This document shows, one piece after another, positions 1-9,862 of a stretch of 64,000 nt of DNA. Source of the stretch: Isotricha intestinalis (Eukaryota > Ciliophora > Litostomatea > Vestibuliferida > Isotrichidae). The translations under genes and the position numbers were made by a program. Under the pieces are notes generated by a model. It was not told where the DNA came from, ran no database searches, and was given only the letters and a program-made list of their open reading frames with translations. The stretch's first letter is position 1, and each line of letters opens with the position of its first letter. The stretch lies in NCBI GenBank assembly GCA_023807065.1, contig JAJJLU010000350.1, positions 1 through 64,000 of the forward strand, written 5' to 3'.

Positions 1-26
1 AAAAATTCAAATGCGGAAAAAAATAA

Positions 27-176
27 ATAAATAAATATACTTTTATTTATAATAATAAAGATAATAATGAAATAAAAAGAAAAAATTTAGGGAAAAAATC
101 AACTTCAATAATTAACAAAAGTAACATAGATTATGGTATATTAGAAAATAAACATAAACATATTTTTAAAAAATAA
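27..176 (+). CDS. 3' end of a gene entering from the left edge (uncertain)
   Basis: An open frame follows a TAA at 24-26 and runs to a TAA at 174-176. It encodes about 49 residues with a mixed composition (for example STSIINKSNIDYGILENKHK) that looks more like protein than the surrounding A/T-only sequence. There is no start codon. The stop at 24-26 means the upstream part would have to be joined by splicing; an AG at 59-60 is a possible acceptor. No family is recognisable. It could equally be a chance frame. Confidence 0.3.
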   Translation: MNKYTFIYNNKDNNEIKRKNLGKKSTSIINKSNIDYGILENKHKHIFKK

Positions 177-543
177 ATAGTAAATAAAAATTATTTATTA
201 GTTAAACTCTATTATTAATTTTATGATTTTAATAATATATTTTATAATTATTCATTTTCTTCTATGAACCATATCATTGAAATAATTAAAATATTTCCCT
301 TTTATTCTTTGATATTTTGATTAAAAATAATTTAATTTTTTTTGCATTTTTTCTTTTTTAATTGATATTTTATTTATTGGAATTGATATTAAAAAAAAAT
401 GGAAAAAATTTGATATTAATTTATTAATATTAAATACATATTTCTCAATAAAATAATCAATATAATTACCAAATTATTTATTAATTATATTCAAATCTAT
501 TTACATATATCATAATAATATTTGTAAAATCAAAAATTTTTTA
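177..543. other. Intergenic, no gene seen
   Basis: A/T-rich sequence between a rightward partial gene and the 3' end of the leftward cyclin gene, so it is a convergent 3' flank. I see no ORF with coding character and no RNA gene. Confidence 0.6.
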
Positions 544-2250
544 TTAAAAATTACTTTCAGTAGAGGATTCTATTTTATTATTTGTTCTTGCTAAAACTTT
601 AATTAGATAATTTTTTTCAACTTGACTCATTTTTTTTGAAGTATTAATGTTACTATTATTTCTATTATAAGTTTTATTATTTGAAAAAGAATTATTGTTT
701 AAAGAAGATTTATTTAAAGAATTATTTAAAAAACTTATAGATGTATTTTTAGTCTCTTTTAAAAAAGTTTTTTTTGCTTTTGATATAGTAGAATTTAAAG
801 AATTTAAAATAGTATAATTAACTAAATTTGATTTTTTTTTAATTGGATTATAAAACACTTTTCCTTTAATATTATCTTCATTTACTTTTTTTTTATTATT
901 TTCATTTTCTAAATTTTTTTTATTATTTCTTGAACTATTAGGTAATTCATTTTTTAATTGTTGAAAATAATTATTAAAACTTTGATTCACTTTAATTTCT
1001 TCTATTAAACTATTATTGTTTAATTTTTGATATGAACTACTATTTTTTGGATTTATGAAATTCTTTTTTATATTAACTTGAGTATTTTGAATTAATGATT
1101 CTTTTAATTCTTTATTATTTTCTTCTTTACCTTTAAATAAAAAATCTAATTGTTCAAAATTTATATTTAAAAACTTTGTTTTATTAATATAATAATGTCT
1201 TAAAGATTTTATATCAATTTGATTTTTCATTGAATCTACTTTTTTTTCAGATTTTATATTATTTTTATTCAAATTATTTTTTTCTTTTAATATATTTATC
1301 ATATTATTATTTTTTTCTTCACTATTAATTCTATCTTTTTCAATATTTTCAAAATTAATTTTTCTTTTTAAACTATCTTCTTTCGATTTTTTCTTTTCAC
1401 GAGATTCTATATATAAATCAAAGAGAAATTGATAAACTTCTTCAAATTCAGAAAAAGTAATATTAAATACTTTAACAAAAGGACTCCATTTATCTAAATG
1501 AAATAATTCTCTTGCCATTGCAATGCAAGTAAAAGCAATATATAAAGGATGAAATTGTAAATAATCAGTATTTATAGATATAATTTCATAATATATTTCA
1601 ATAGGTAAATTATATATTAAACCACCTATTTTCATTTTATTTTTTCCAATATCAGTATTAAATACTATTCCATTCATTAATATTAAACTAATAAAATTAA
1701 TTGGTTGTGGAATTGAAATTTTATAATTTAATTTTTTTAAACATTCAATTTCTAATAATAATAATTCTTTAATACTTATTTTTTGATTATTTTTCAGAAT
1801 TTCTAAAAAATTATTTATGGGAGGAATATCAGTATCAATATTAATAAATTTAACTGAAATAAATAAACAAGCAATTGCAACTTCATTAATATTTAACTTT
1901 ATTTTTTTTGCTAATAATTTATCCATTAAATAAATTGAATGAAATAAACATAATTCATTTAATCTGTATTTACGTAAAAAAATCCTCATTTGAGAAATAA
2001 GCTCTTTTCTTAAATTTTTTTGATTATAGTTTAAATCTACTTTTTTTGGCATAGCAGGAAATATTATATTAACTTCTTTTATCATATTTTGATATATATC
2101 ATATATATATATGTCTTTCTGGATATTAAATTTTTGAGGCTTTAATGAACAAATATTTTCTTCTTTTTTGTTATTAATATTAGATTTATTTTTAAATTTT
2201 AATTGATTTGTAACTTCATAGTTGTTATTCAAAGTATTTGATTCCTTCAT
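544..2250 (-). CDS. Cyclin-box protein, long Asn/Lys-rich tail
   Basis: The 568-residue protein has one cyclin fold at about residues 76-185. It shows the usual helical pattern: RKELISQMRIFLRKYRLNE, then FHSIYLMDKLLA, then EVAIACLFISVKF, then LLLEIECLKKLNYKI. That is the first cyclin box, so the protein is a probable regulatory partner of a cyclin-dependent kinase. A second helical region (about 205-285) may be the C-terminal cyclin fold but is too diverged to call. Residues about 290-568 are low-complexity Asn/Lys/Ser sequence and probably disordered. The subclass (mitotic, transcriptional or PHO80-like) cannot be set from sequence. ATG at 2248-2250 is the first Met in the frame. Confidence 0.75.
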   Translation of the reverse strand: MKESNTLNNNYEVTNQLKFKNKSNINNKKEENICSLKPQKFNIQKDIYIYDIYQNMIKEVNIIFPAMPKKVDLNYNQKNLRKELISQMRIFLRKYRLNELCLFHSIYLMDKLLAKKIKLNINEVAIACLFISVKFINIDTDIPPINNFLEILKNNQKISIKELLLLEIECLKKLNYKISIPQPINFISLILMNGIVFNTDIGKNKMKIGGLIYNLPIEIYYEIISINTDYLQFHPLYIAFTCIAMARELFHLDKWSPFVKVFNITFSEFEEVYQFLFDLYIESREKKKSKEDSLKRKINFENIEKDRINSEEKNNNMINILKEKNNLNKNNIKSEKKVDSMKNQIDIKSLRHYYINKTKFLNINFEQLDFLFKGKEENNKELKESLIQNTQVNIKKNFINPKNSSSYQKLNNNSLIEEIKVNQSFNNYFQQLKNELPNSSRNNKKNLENENNKKKVNEDNIKGKVFYNPIKKKSNLVNYTILNSLNSTISKAKKTFLKETKNTSISFLNNSLNKSSLNNNSFSNNKTYNRNNSNINTSKKMSQVEKNYLIKVLARTNNKIESSTESNF

Positions 2251-2757
2251 TTTTAATAATTATTATCAATTTAAAAAAATTATATAAAAATATTATGAAT
2301 AAAAATAATAATAATAATATTTCAAATTCAAATAATATGTTAAATATTAGAACTTTTTTATCAATTATTTGAATGAAAGATTTCTGGTTGTTGAGATTGT
2401 TCTCTAATATTTTGATATTAATAATGATTATAAAACACATAAAAATCAAATTTTCATAAAAATAAATTATGATAAATGATCAGTCTACAGAGAAGAGATG
2501 TCTTATCTTGTTATTAATTCTTTTTATAAAAAGAAATGAAATTTATATTTTGTAGACAAAATGGATATATAAATTTTTTGTGCTGATTCAGAATCCACAA
2601 TTGTAATTAATTATGGTTTCATAATGGAAATTAAAAAAAAATTGATAAAATAAAAATATAATTTTGACAAATCAAAAAGAAAAAAAATTAAAATAAAATT
2701 ATTTAATAAAAAAAAATATATTAAATAATTGTTAATTCATTAAATTCATTAAAAGAT
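2251..2757. other. Divergent intergenic region between the cyclin gene and RPL28
   Basis: The 5' ends of both genes face this stretch, so it should hold two promoters. The middle (about 2470-2640) is less A/T-biased than usual for this window and contains CTACAGAGAAGAGATG and TGCTGATTCAGAATCCACAA. These could be part of a small RNA or a 5' UTR, but I could not fit them to a known RNA. The last 100 bases before RPL28 are A/T only. Confidence 0.4.
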
Positions 2758-3312
2758 ATGGGTAAGAAAACTCAACCAATGGGAAAAGCACATCCAACAA
2801 AAGAATGGAAAGATATGTTAGGAGTTCAAGTAACTGAAGATTCATTATGGGAATTAACAAAAGATTATAATAGTTACTTAAACCATAATAATGGTTTAAC
2901 AATATCAACAGATCCTTTAAATCTTTCAGGATTAAATACTAAAAGAGATAGTGGAATTGCAGCTCCAAGAGCTCTTGGAATTTCAACTGAAATAAGAGAA
3001 AAAAATGTAAAAGAAAAAAAAGCAAAAAAAAAAGCTAATGTTGTTAGAATTAATTTAAATATTAAAACTAAAAAACAAATTCCTAAAAGTAGATTAGTTG
3101 AATTGAAAGGTGTTCCTAAACATAATAATGCTGTTTATTCTAGTAGAAGAAATATTACTATAAGAGCAGCTGTTAAAGCTTTAAAAAGAGATTTAAATAA
3201 TTATAGAAGAGATCTTGTTCCTCTTGCTTTAAAAAGATTAAATGCTTATAGAGTTTATAAAAATAATAACAAGTGGGCTAATAGGAAAGAAGCTAAGAAA
3301 ATTTTGGCTTAA
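2758..3312 (+). CDS. RPL28: 60S ribosomal protein L28 (eL28)
   Basis: A 184-residue basic protein. The eL28 core starts at about residue 29 with the family pattern LWELTKDYNSYL, followed by STDPLNLSGLNTKRDSGIA and the RNA-binding basic stretch SSRRNITIRAAVKALKRDLN. It is a structural component of the large ribosomal subunit and acts in cytosolic translation. It is longer than human eL28 (137 residues) because of an N-terminal extension of about 28 residues (from GKKTQPMGKAHPTKEWKD) and extra C-terminal residues. No intron is needed. Codon use is visibly less A/T-extreme than in neighbours (more GCT, AGA, GTT), as expected for a highly expressed gene. Confidence 0.9.
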   Translation: MGKKTQPMGKAHPTKEWKDMLGVQVTEDSLWELTKDYNSYLNHNNGLTISTDPLNLSGLNTKRDSGIAAPRALGISTEIREKNVKEKKAKKKANVVRINLNIKTKKQIPKSRLVELKGVPKHNNAVYSSRRNITIRAAVKALKRDLNNYRRDLVPLALKRLNAYRVYKNNNKWANRKEAKKILA

Positions 3313-4103
3313 GGGATTTTTTGGTTGTTTGATTGAAATAAAAATATTAGATTTTTAAAAGTGATAAAAAGGAATAAAAGACTTTTTTAATTTATGCTTT
3401 TTTTTTTCTATTTAATTTATTTAATTGATTTTTAATATCTAATCATGAAAATAAGAATTTACTATTAGATTCCCTTTATTATTTAGATTTGAATTATTTT
3501 TTCTTACAAATTTAATTGTAACATTATTAGGAATATTTATTATAATATCTATATAAATTTTGATTAATAAAACATAGATAAATCAATATTTTTAAGACTA
3601 ACCATAATTTAATTAAAATTAACTTATAATAGTCATTAGTCTTATATCTATTAATAATATTATTCAATATTCAATTAAAAAATCCATTGAGAAAGATTTT
3701 TTAACATTATTCCAATTTCTTGTTATTATTTTTCTTTGAAAAACTAACTTGTCCATTTATAAAATGGTATAATTAAAATAACTTTTTTGATTTCTTTCAA
3801 ACTCCATAAGTCATACAAAATATTTTATTTTTTAAATCTATATAATTTCCTTTTCTTTTTTTAATTTTTGTTAAATTTTTAAGTTTATATAATAATATAA
3901 AAAAAATCATATATTAAATTATATATCTTTACTCTCTTTTTCATTAGTTCAAAAAATCAAAGAACATTAATTAAAAAATTCTTTCTTTTCATTTTTCCTT
4001 TTATATATCATTTATTCACCATTTGAAAAACAATCATTTTTCATTTTTGGGTAGAAAAAATTTAAAAATTTAATTATAAATTCTATTATCTTATAATTTT
4101 TAA
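3313..4103. other. Intergenic, convergent 3' flanks
   Basis: Roughly 790 bases between RPL28 and the end of the small leftward gene. They contain A/T tracts and a short imperfect inverted repeat around 3435-3475 (ATCTAAT and ATTAGAT arms). No convincing reading frame or RNA was seen. Confidence 0.5.
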
Positions 4104-4315
4104 TTATTTATTTTTTTTAAAAAGACTTGTTTGTTCTTTTATTTTATTTTTTATTTCTTGATCAGCTTCCCATTTTTCATCGAAATATTTTGTAATATCA
4201 ATTGTTTTGTTTCTATTCCAATCTATCAAAATTTATTTAAAAGTTTACTTTCTTCTTCAAAATCTAAAAATTCTTCTTTATTAAAATCTTCTTCTTTTTC
4301 ATTGTTTGAATTCAT
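4104..4315 (-). CDS. Small two-exon gene, 61-residue acidic protein
   Basis: Neither exon is long enough to be found as a simple ORF. Exon 1 (4249-4315) starts at ATG and encodes an acidic leader, with FNKEEFLDFEEE near the splice junction. Removing a 26-nt GT-AG intron (4223-4248) joins it in frame to exon 2 (4104-4222), which encodes NWNRNKTIDITKYFDEKW and then a charged helix ending FKKNK. Without splicing the frame stops right after exon 1. The product is a soluble, highly charged, probably helical protein. I recognise no family. It is divergent from the gene at 4403, with 87 bases between the two start codons. Confidence 0.6.
4223..4248 (-). other. 26-nt GT-AG intron
   Basis: On the minus strand it begins GTAAAC and ends GATAG, and it interrupts the small gene at 4104-4315 after the first base of a codon. 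Splicing restores one open frame across both exons. The size fits the very short introns known from several ciliate lineages. Confidence 0.6.
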
Positions 4316-4402
4316 TTTTTAAAGTAAAAAAATAATTTAAATTAATAATATAAATGTAATATAATTCATTAAATAAAAAAATTATAATAATTAAAGCTAA
4401 AA

Positions 4403-4882
4403 ATGAGTCAATCAGTAATAGGAAAAAAAAAAAGTCAAAATTTTAATAATAGATTGAGTTTATCTCCTTTATTAAAATTAGAAAAACATCCATCAGCTAA
4501 AAATTTATTAGATAATAAAGGAACTATTAATCCAAATGATAATTTAAATATTGAAAATGATTTTTCTGGTATTAAAATTGACACTCCAAAATCAAGTGGA
4601 AATAATGTGGATTTTTCAAATAAAATTCAATATGAAATTTTTGTTTCTGAAATTGATGATAAAATAGAAAAGCCTAAAGAAAATTTATTTATTAAAAATG
4701 AAGAAAATATTCCTTTAAAAAAAAATCATTTAAATAATAATAATAAGAAAAAAGCTAAAGTTAATATATTTGAATTTAATCATATTCAAAAAAAATTAGA
4801 TGAAGAAATTACAATGGACATTTTATGTAATAATGGATATGAGTCAATTGAAGAAAAATTGAAATTTTATTTAAAAAATTAA
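4403..4882 (+). CDS. Hypothetical protein, 159 residues
   Basis: Not recognised. The N-terminal 120 residues are hydrophilic and Asn/Lys/Ser-rich (for example NNRLSLSPLLKLEKHPSAKN). The last 35 residues look ordered: KAKVNIFEFNHIQKKLDEE, then a short helix and a tail reading GYESIEEKLKFYLKN. There is no signal peptide or membrane segment. It shares a short bidirectional upstream region with the leftward gene at 4104-4315. It may be an adaptor or short linear-motif protein; no function can be inferred. Confidence 0.65.
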   Translation: MSQSVIGKKKSQNFNNRLSLSPLLKLEKHPSAKNLLDNKGTINPNDNLNIENDFSGIKIDTPKSSGNNVDFSNKIQYEIFVSEIDDKIEKPKENLFIKNEENIPLKKNHLNNNNKKKAKVNIFEFNHIQKKLDEEITMDILCNNGYESIEEKLKFYLKN

Positions 4883-5285
4883 TGTAATATAAAATAATAA
4901 TTGTCTAAAATTTAATATATTAAATGGTATTCACATTGAAAAATATTTAAAAGTTGTGATTGAAAAGATATGTGAATAAGTAATTTATATAATCAACAAC
5001 AAATGTATAAAACTTATCTATTTATTTTAATTTTAAATGAAAATGTTTAAAGGATTTAACTCTAAAAGATAATAAATATGTATTTTATTTTCAACAGTGT
5101 ATTTTTTGTAAATAAAAGTATCAAAATAGTTTATCATCCATTAAATAGTTAAAACAAAGGATGGAATGATTTTAATATAATTTAAAATATATATATAAAA
5201 TAAATTTATTTTTCCAGATAAAACAAAATTAAAAAAATATTTAAAATATTTCAAAAAAAATACAAATAAAATATAAAATAAATAC
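4883..5285. other. Intergenic, no gene seen
   Basis: About 400 bases of A/T-rich sequence between two rightward genes. The 80 bases before the next start are almost entirely A and T, like most presumptive promoters here. Confidence 0.5.
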
Positions 5286-6425
5286 ATGGATTCATTTCAA
5301 GAAAACGAAATTAAATCATTATACGTTATTCAAAGAAATGGAATTCCAAAAGAAAGAATAGTAAATTTAGAAGAAATAAAAATAATAGAATCTCTAATAA
5401 AATGTGGAATTTGTTTAGATGTAATAAATAAACCATATGAATGTGGTATATGTGGTTCTTTATTTTGTGAAGATTGTATAAATGAGTGGTTAAAAATAAA
5501 CCCAAAATGTCCTATGAAATGTAAAGAATTTAAAATAGAAAAAGCAAGATTAAACACTAAAAAAATGTTAAATGTAATTAAATTAAGATGTATAAATTAC
5601 CCTGAATGTGATTATCAGTGTGAATATTGGAATATGTTTGAACATGAAACAAAATGTACATTTCAAAAAATTAAATGTCCTAATGATCTTTGTAATTTTT
5701 CTGGAAGTTATAAAGATTTACAAAATCATTTAATGAATTTATGTAATTATATTCATATAGAATGTGGTTTTTGTGGTTGTAGAATTCAAAGAAAAGAATT
5801 AGATACTCATTTAGATGAACATTTTAGAGATAATACTTTTAGTATTTCAAATTGTAATATTTGTAATTCTAATGAAAATTTAAGAAGATGTTTATGTAAA
5901 AAATGTTTTTGTATGAATTGTTTACAATTAGGAAAAAATGAAGAGTGTATTCAAAAATGTTATTTATTTCAAAATGGATTAAATTATACTAATCAAATAT
6001 ATAATATATCAAAATATCCTTTGCCAAAAAATTTCGAAGCTAAAATTTCTTTTTCTTCAGTTGATTGGGTTAGAACTGGAATTACTTTTAATAAAGATAT
6101 TATTTTAGAACAAGTAGATGTTAACTGTCCTAAATTTGATATTTATTGTATTTTAGAAGATTTAACTCAATTTTATACACTTAAAAAGGAATGGAAAAAT
6201 TGTTTTAAAAAAGGGGGAAGAGGATTAAAAGCAGGTGATAATATTACAATGACTTTAAAAAATGGAGAAATGAGATATGCAGTTAATGATGTTGATTTAG
6301 GTTCTTTTGTGAAAATAGATATGAATAATAAAAAAGAAATGTATCTTTTTATTCATACTAGAAATAATACTAAATCAAAAGCTCAAATTTTATATATCAC
6401 AGAAATTTTAAATAAAAAACAATAA
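5286..6425 (+). CDS. RING + TRAF-type zinc-finger protein with C-terminal SPRY-like domain
   Basis: A 379-residue predicted E3 ubiquitin ligase or TRAF-like adaptor. The RING lies at residues 40-79: CGICLDVINKP, then CGICGSLFCEDCINEWL, then CPMKC. The usual RING histidine position is not a clear CxH, so this may be a Cys-rich variant. Two TRAF-type fingers follow at about 98-185 (CINYPECDYQCE...HETKC; CPNDLCNFSG...HLMNLC, then CGFCGCRIQRKELDTHLDEH). The last 130 residues contain WVRTGITF, LKAGDNITMTLKNGEMRYAVND and YLFIHTRN, which is the strand pattern of SPRY/NHR-like beta-sandwich domains. It probably acts in the cytosol. The substrate is unknown. Confidence 0.8.
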   Translation: MDSFQENEIKSLYVIQRNGIPKERIVNLEEIKIIESLIKCGICLDVINKPYECGICGSLFCEDCINEWLKINPKCPMKCKEFKIEKARLNTKKMLNVIKLRCINYPECDYQCEYWNMFEHETKCTFQKIKCPNDLCNFSGSYKDLQNHLMNLCNYIHIECGFCGCRIQRKELDTHLDEHFRDNTFSISNCNICNSNENLRRCLCKKCFCMNCLQLGKNEECIQKCYLFQNGLNYTNQIYNISKYPLPKNFEAKISFSSVDWVRTGITFNKDIILEQVDVNCPKFDIYCILEDLTQFYTLKKEWKNCFKKGGRGLKAGDNITMTLKNGEMRYAVNDVDLGSFVKIDMNNKKEMYLFIHTRNNTKSKAQILYITEILNKKQ

Positions 6426-6555
6426 ATTCTTAATTAATTTATATAATATTCATTTTCAGAAATAATTACTTTGATTAATACTATAAAAAAAGAAAAATCC
6501 AATGCTTTTAAATTAATTAACTTTAATAAAAATGATTTAATTTAATAAGATATAA

Positions 6556-7437
6556 ATGTCATTTAAAAATAAAGCCAATGAAGTTAGAACAAAGTTATTA
6601 TTAAAAATAAATTCAGAAATTTCTTATTTTATATCATTACCTACAAAGATGAATTCGATTTCTTCAAAAAAAATATATGAATCTTTTAATGATATTGAAA
6701 TTTTTATAGAAAATCCATGTATTTTTTCTACAAATAAAAGGAAATATTCAACTTTTATTGATGATAGAATTGTAAAACATGAATTTGAATATAGTCCTCT
6801 TTTAGAACCAGGATTTAAAATAAATAAAATTCTACTTTCATTTAAAAAAAATAAAAACTTTGAAAAAGACATAGAAAAAGATGAATATCATAAATTATCT
6901 TATGATACAAATGATACATCTATTATTGATAGAAATATTTCAAGTGAATTAATTGAATCTAATAATGAAAAAAGTTTAATAAATAATTCAATTGGATTTT
7001 TAAGAAAAACTGCAAAAACATTAATAGATAGAAAAAGACAGAAAAAAAAATCAAGATCTTTTTATAAATATGTTGATTTTAAATCTCATGAAAATTTATC
7101 TAATATAGTAAGAAATAATAAAAAATATAATACAAATAATGTAAATATAAAAAATAAAAGCAGTTTTAAAAAAAACAATAATAAACAAAAAATTGAAATA
7201 AATACGATAATTGAAAATTCACCTATAATTTATTCATCAAGTCAATATACACCTTCAATTCATTCTGGAGAAAGTTTTTATAAAAAAAATAATAATGATT
7301 GTAATTGTACATTATTTTGTAAAAACCAAATTTCTAAAATTTCCTATAATTATAATGTTTATTCTCAAAGAAGTTTAATAATGAATATCCCATATGAATA
7401 TGATGGAATAAGAGATGTAAACAATTATAAAGTTTAA
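6556..7437 (+). CDS. Hypothetical protein, 293 residues
   Basis: Not recognised. The N-terminal 90 residues look ordered (LLLKINSEISYFISLPTK; HEFEYSPLLEPGFKINKI). A strongly basic patch, DRKRQKKKSRSFYKYVDFKS, lies around residues 157-176, then Asn/Lys-rich sequence. A cysteine cluster, DCNCTLFCKN, sits near residue 252. There is no signal peptide or membrane helix. The basic patch could be a nuclear signal or an RNA- or lipid-binding patch; nothing decides between them. It lies 130 bases downstream of the RING/TRAF gene in the same direction. Confidence 0.6.
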   Translation: MSFKNKANEVRTKLLLKINSEISYFISLPTKMNSISSKKIYESFNDIEIFIENPCIFSTNKRKYSTFIDDRIVKHEFEYSPLLEPGFKINKILLSFKKNKNFEKDIEKDEYHKLSYDTNDTSIIDRNISSELIESNNEKSLINNSIGFLRKTAKTLIDRKRQKKKSRSFYKYVDFKSHENLSNIVRNNKKYNTNNVNIKNKSSFKKNNNKQKIEINTIIENSPIIYSSSQYTPSIHSGESFYKKNNNDCNCTLFCKNQISKISYNYNVYSQRSLIMNIPYEYDGIRDVNNYKV

Positions 7438-8629
7438 TGTATTAAAATTCCTCTTAAACGTAAATTTTTAGTGTTTAGAAATCTTAATATTATTATATAA
7501 ATAGAGTTTTTAGTGATTGTAAATAAAATAATCGTAATTTATAAAGAATTTTTAAGGTTAAATAAGATGATAATTGATTTAATTGTGTTATATTATTCGA
7601 AAATCATTTAACTTAATTATTTATTATCTTAAATAATATATAGATAAAGCATTTTCAAATATTAAATTTAATATTTTATTAAAATGAAAGTAAAATATAT
7701 TTATATTTAAAAACCTTTGTAAATTATTTTGCATAATTTTACCTGAAACCCCCTAATTAATAATTCAACTGATTTGATAGGATCTATAATCCAATGTAGT
7801 CTTAAAACTATATTTATCATAATTCAATATATACAAAATACATTTTTATAAGAATAATATTTTATTACTACTATTAAACACTATTGTTTTATTCTTAATT
7901 TGTACTTTTTTCTTTAATTTCATTATAATGAATATGAGAAAATATAATCACAAAAATTATTGCCTCTTAAATTTTTTTGAATTCATAGGTTTGTTCTAAT
8001 ATTGAAGGATTTCATTCTGTTTCAAATTAGTTAATATTTTCTGTTTTCTTCATATCTCATAATTCCATATTCTAATTTAATATATAATATATATTATCTT
8101 CATCCTTATTAAAATCTCAAATAATATGAAATTTATATTTAATATATTTTCCATTAATAAAGTTGTTTTATTATATAATCATATTATATATAATTTTTGC
8201 ATTTTCACAATTTTTGTAAAATATAAAATTCATAAACAAATTAATAGTGAATATAATTATAAAAATTCTTAAAGTAATATGTAAAATAACTTTGATTAGA
8301 AAATATATGAATAATATTATCATTTTTATATTCTATAATTAAAGAATCTGAGACATAAAACTTTTTATTTTATCCAAGTTAAAGATTATCATTACAATTA
8401 AATTTTCAATGAATATTTATCCAAATAATAAATTATTTTTCTCCAATAGTTAGTATAGACAATGATATGAAGAATATGAAGAATAATAATAAAAAAGTAA
8501 ATAACAAAAATTAAAAGTATAACATTATATATAAATCATTAATTTATTATTTAAATAATAAAAATCAATTAAACCTTAAAAAAATTCTGAAAAAAATAAA
8601 AAATAAAATAAAAAATCCGAAATAAAAAC
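7438..8629. other. Long convergent intergenic region
   Basis: About 1.2 kb between the 3' ends of two genes. It is A/T-rich throughout, with only brief C-containing patches such as ACCTGAAACCCCCTAATTAA near 7741. I checked both strands for a spliced or decayed gene and for tRNA-like arms and saw nothing supportable. Confidence 0.5.
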
Positions 8630-9322
8630 TTATTTCTTTTTAAACATTTCAGGATGTTTAGCACAGACTCTTTGATGAACAGCTAATCTATCAGGTAAGA
8701 AAGTTCTTCCACAATATTCACATTTAACCAAAGCATCATTATTATACTGATCAAATGCTTGTTGATTCAAAGCATCCATATTATAACTACCACCAGCTTG
8801 TAATCTCGCATTATTTGCATTATAATTTGCAATTATTTTATCAGCATTTCTCCTTTGATTAGGTGGTAAATCTTTTTGCTGTCTTTCAAATTTTTCTTTA
8901 CAAGTTTTCATATGAATATTTAAACTCATTGAACCAAATTCTCTTCCACATAAAGGACAAATTAACATTCTTGGTCTTTGTCCAGGAAGTCTTTTTTCTT
9001 TAACTGGTTCTTTAGATTTTTTTAAAGTTTCTGTAAATTGCTTATTCATTTCTCTAAATTCAGCATTAGTTGCAAATGATTGGCCATATTTAACACTTTT
9101 TTCATCTAACATTCTATTAAAATTTTCCAGTTCTTCTGCATCAGGGTATACTCCACCTTTATATGCATCTAATAATATTTTATATTCATCTGGCATTATT
9201 AAATGACATTTATTTTGATGCTCATATATTACTTTACATTTGTTTACATGATTTTGTAGTTGATCTAAAGGAAAAAAGTTATCACAGACAAAACATAATA
9301 TGTCACTTCCAGTTTTATTCAT
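8630..9322 (-). CDS. Triple C2HC zinc-finger protein, ZC2HC1 type
   Basis: A 230-residue protein with three C2HC fingers of the zf-C2HC_2 type: C10-C13-H25-C29, C122-C125-H137-C141 (CPLCGREFGSMSLNIHMKTC) and C201-C204-H216-C220 (CEYCGRTFLPDRLAVHQRVC). The linkers are charged, with SKEPVKEKRLPGQRPRM before finger 2. This is the architecture of ZC2HC1A/ZNF474-type proteins, conserved in ciliated eukaryotes and poorly characterised. A ciliary or RNA-binding role is possible but not shown. Codon use is less A/T-extreme than in most neighbours, which suggests good expression. It is divergent from the uS8 gene across 147 bases. Confidence 0.8.
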   Translation of the reverse strand: MNKTGSDILCFVCDNFFPLDQLQNHVNKCKVIYEHQNKCHLIMPDEYKILLDAYKGGVYPDAEELENFNRMLDEKSVKYGQSFATNAEFREMNKQFTETLKKSKEPVKEKRLPGQRPRMLICPLCGREFGSMSLNIHMKTCKEKFERQQKDLPPNQRRNADKIIANYNANNARLQAGGSYNMDALNQQAFDQYNNDALVKCEYCGRTFLPDRLAVHQRVCAKHPEMFKKK

Positions 9323-9469
9323 TTTTTTTTATTTAATGTTTTTGGCTTTTTTGGTTTGTTTTTTTTATATTATATTTATTTTTTTTTTTTTATTTTTTTT
9401 TTCAAATTATTAAATAAAATAATTTATATCTAATAAATATATTTAATTTTTCTTCATTTATCATAAAAG
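9323..9469. promoter_or_regulatory. Bidirectional promoter region with long T tracts
   Basis: Only 147 bases separate the start codons of the ZC2HC1-type gene (minus) and uS8 (plus), so both promoters must lie here or overlap the genes. The half nearer the minus-strand gene is dominated by T runs (one of 14 around 9379-9392). The half nearer uS8 is mixed A/T with no TATAAA. The T tracts would exclude nucleosomes, as in other A/T-rich eukaryotes; that is inference. Confidence 0.4.
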
Positions 9470-9862
9470 ATGGTTCTCATTTCAGTATTAGCAGATGCTT
9501 TAAAAACTATATTAAATGCAGAAAGAGCAGGTAAAAGACAAGTTTTAATTCGTCCAAGTTCAAAAGTTATAATTAGATTTCTTAAATTAATGCAAAAAAG
9601 AAATTATATAGGAGATTTCGAAGTTGTTGATGATAGAAGAGGAGGAAAAGTTGTTATAGAATTATTAGGAAGAATTAATAAATGTGGAGTTATTTCACCA
9701 AGATTTGATATTAAAGTTAATGAATATGAAAAGTGGATTGCTAATTTACTTCCATCAAGACAATTTGGTTATCTTGTTTTAACAACAAATATTGGAATCA
9801 TTGATCAAGATAAAGCTAGAAGAAAACATGTAGGAGGAAAATTGCTTGGATTCTTTTATTAA
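9470..9862 (+). CDS. RPS15A: 40S ribosomal protein S15a (uS8)
   Basis: A complete 130-residue protein, the same length as the human one, and collinear with it throughout: [68 protein letters not shown] and the C-terminal [15 protein letters not shown]. It binds 18S rRNA in the small-subunit platform. The stop falls exactly at the family's normal end, which is one of the better local proofs that TAA means stop in this genome. No intron. Confidence 0.97.
   Translation: MVLISVLADALKTILNAERAGKRQVLIRPSSKVIIRFLKLMQKRNYIGDFEVVDDRRGGKVVIELLGRINKCGVISPRFDIKVNEYEKWIANLLPSRQFGYLVLTTNIGIIDQDKARRKHVGGKLLGFFY

Noticed and set aside
2225..2449. 74-codon minus-strand frame upstream of the cyclin gene.
   Set aside because: It overlaps the 5' end of the cyclin gene, and the product is only Ile/Leu/Phe/Asn, typical of A/T-rich noise.
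2485..2510. CTACAGAGAAGAGATG resembles the ACAGAGA box of U6 snRNA.
   Set aside because: The AGC triad and the stem-loop that must follow are missing, and there is no upstream U6 5' hairpin. A C/D snoRNA fit (ATGATAA ... CTGA) is also too weak.
4131..4322. 63-codon plus-strand frame.
   Set aside because: It is the reverse complement of the acidic two-exon gene on the minus strand (Glu codons read as Ser/Phe).
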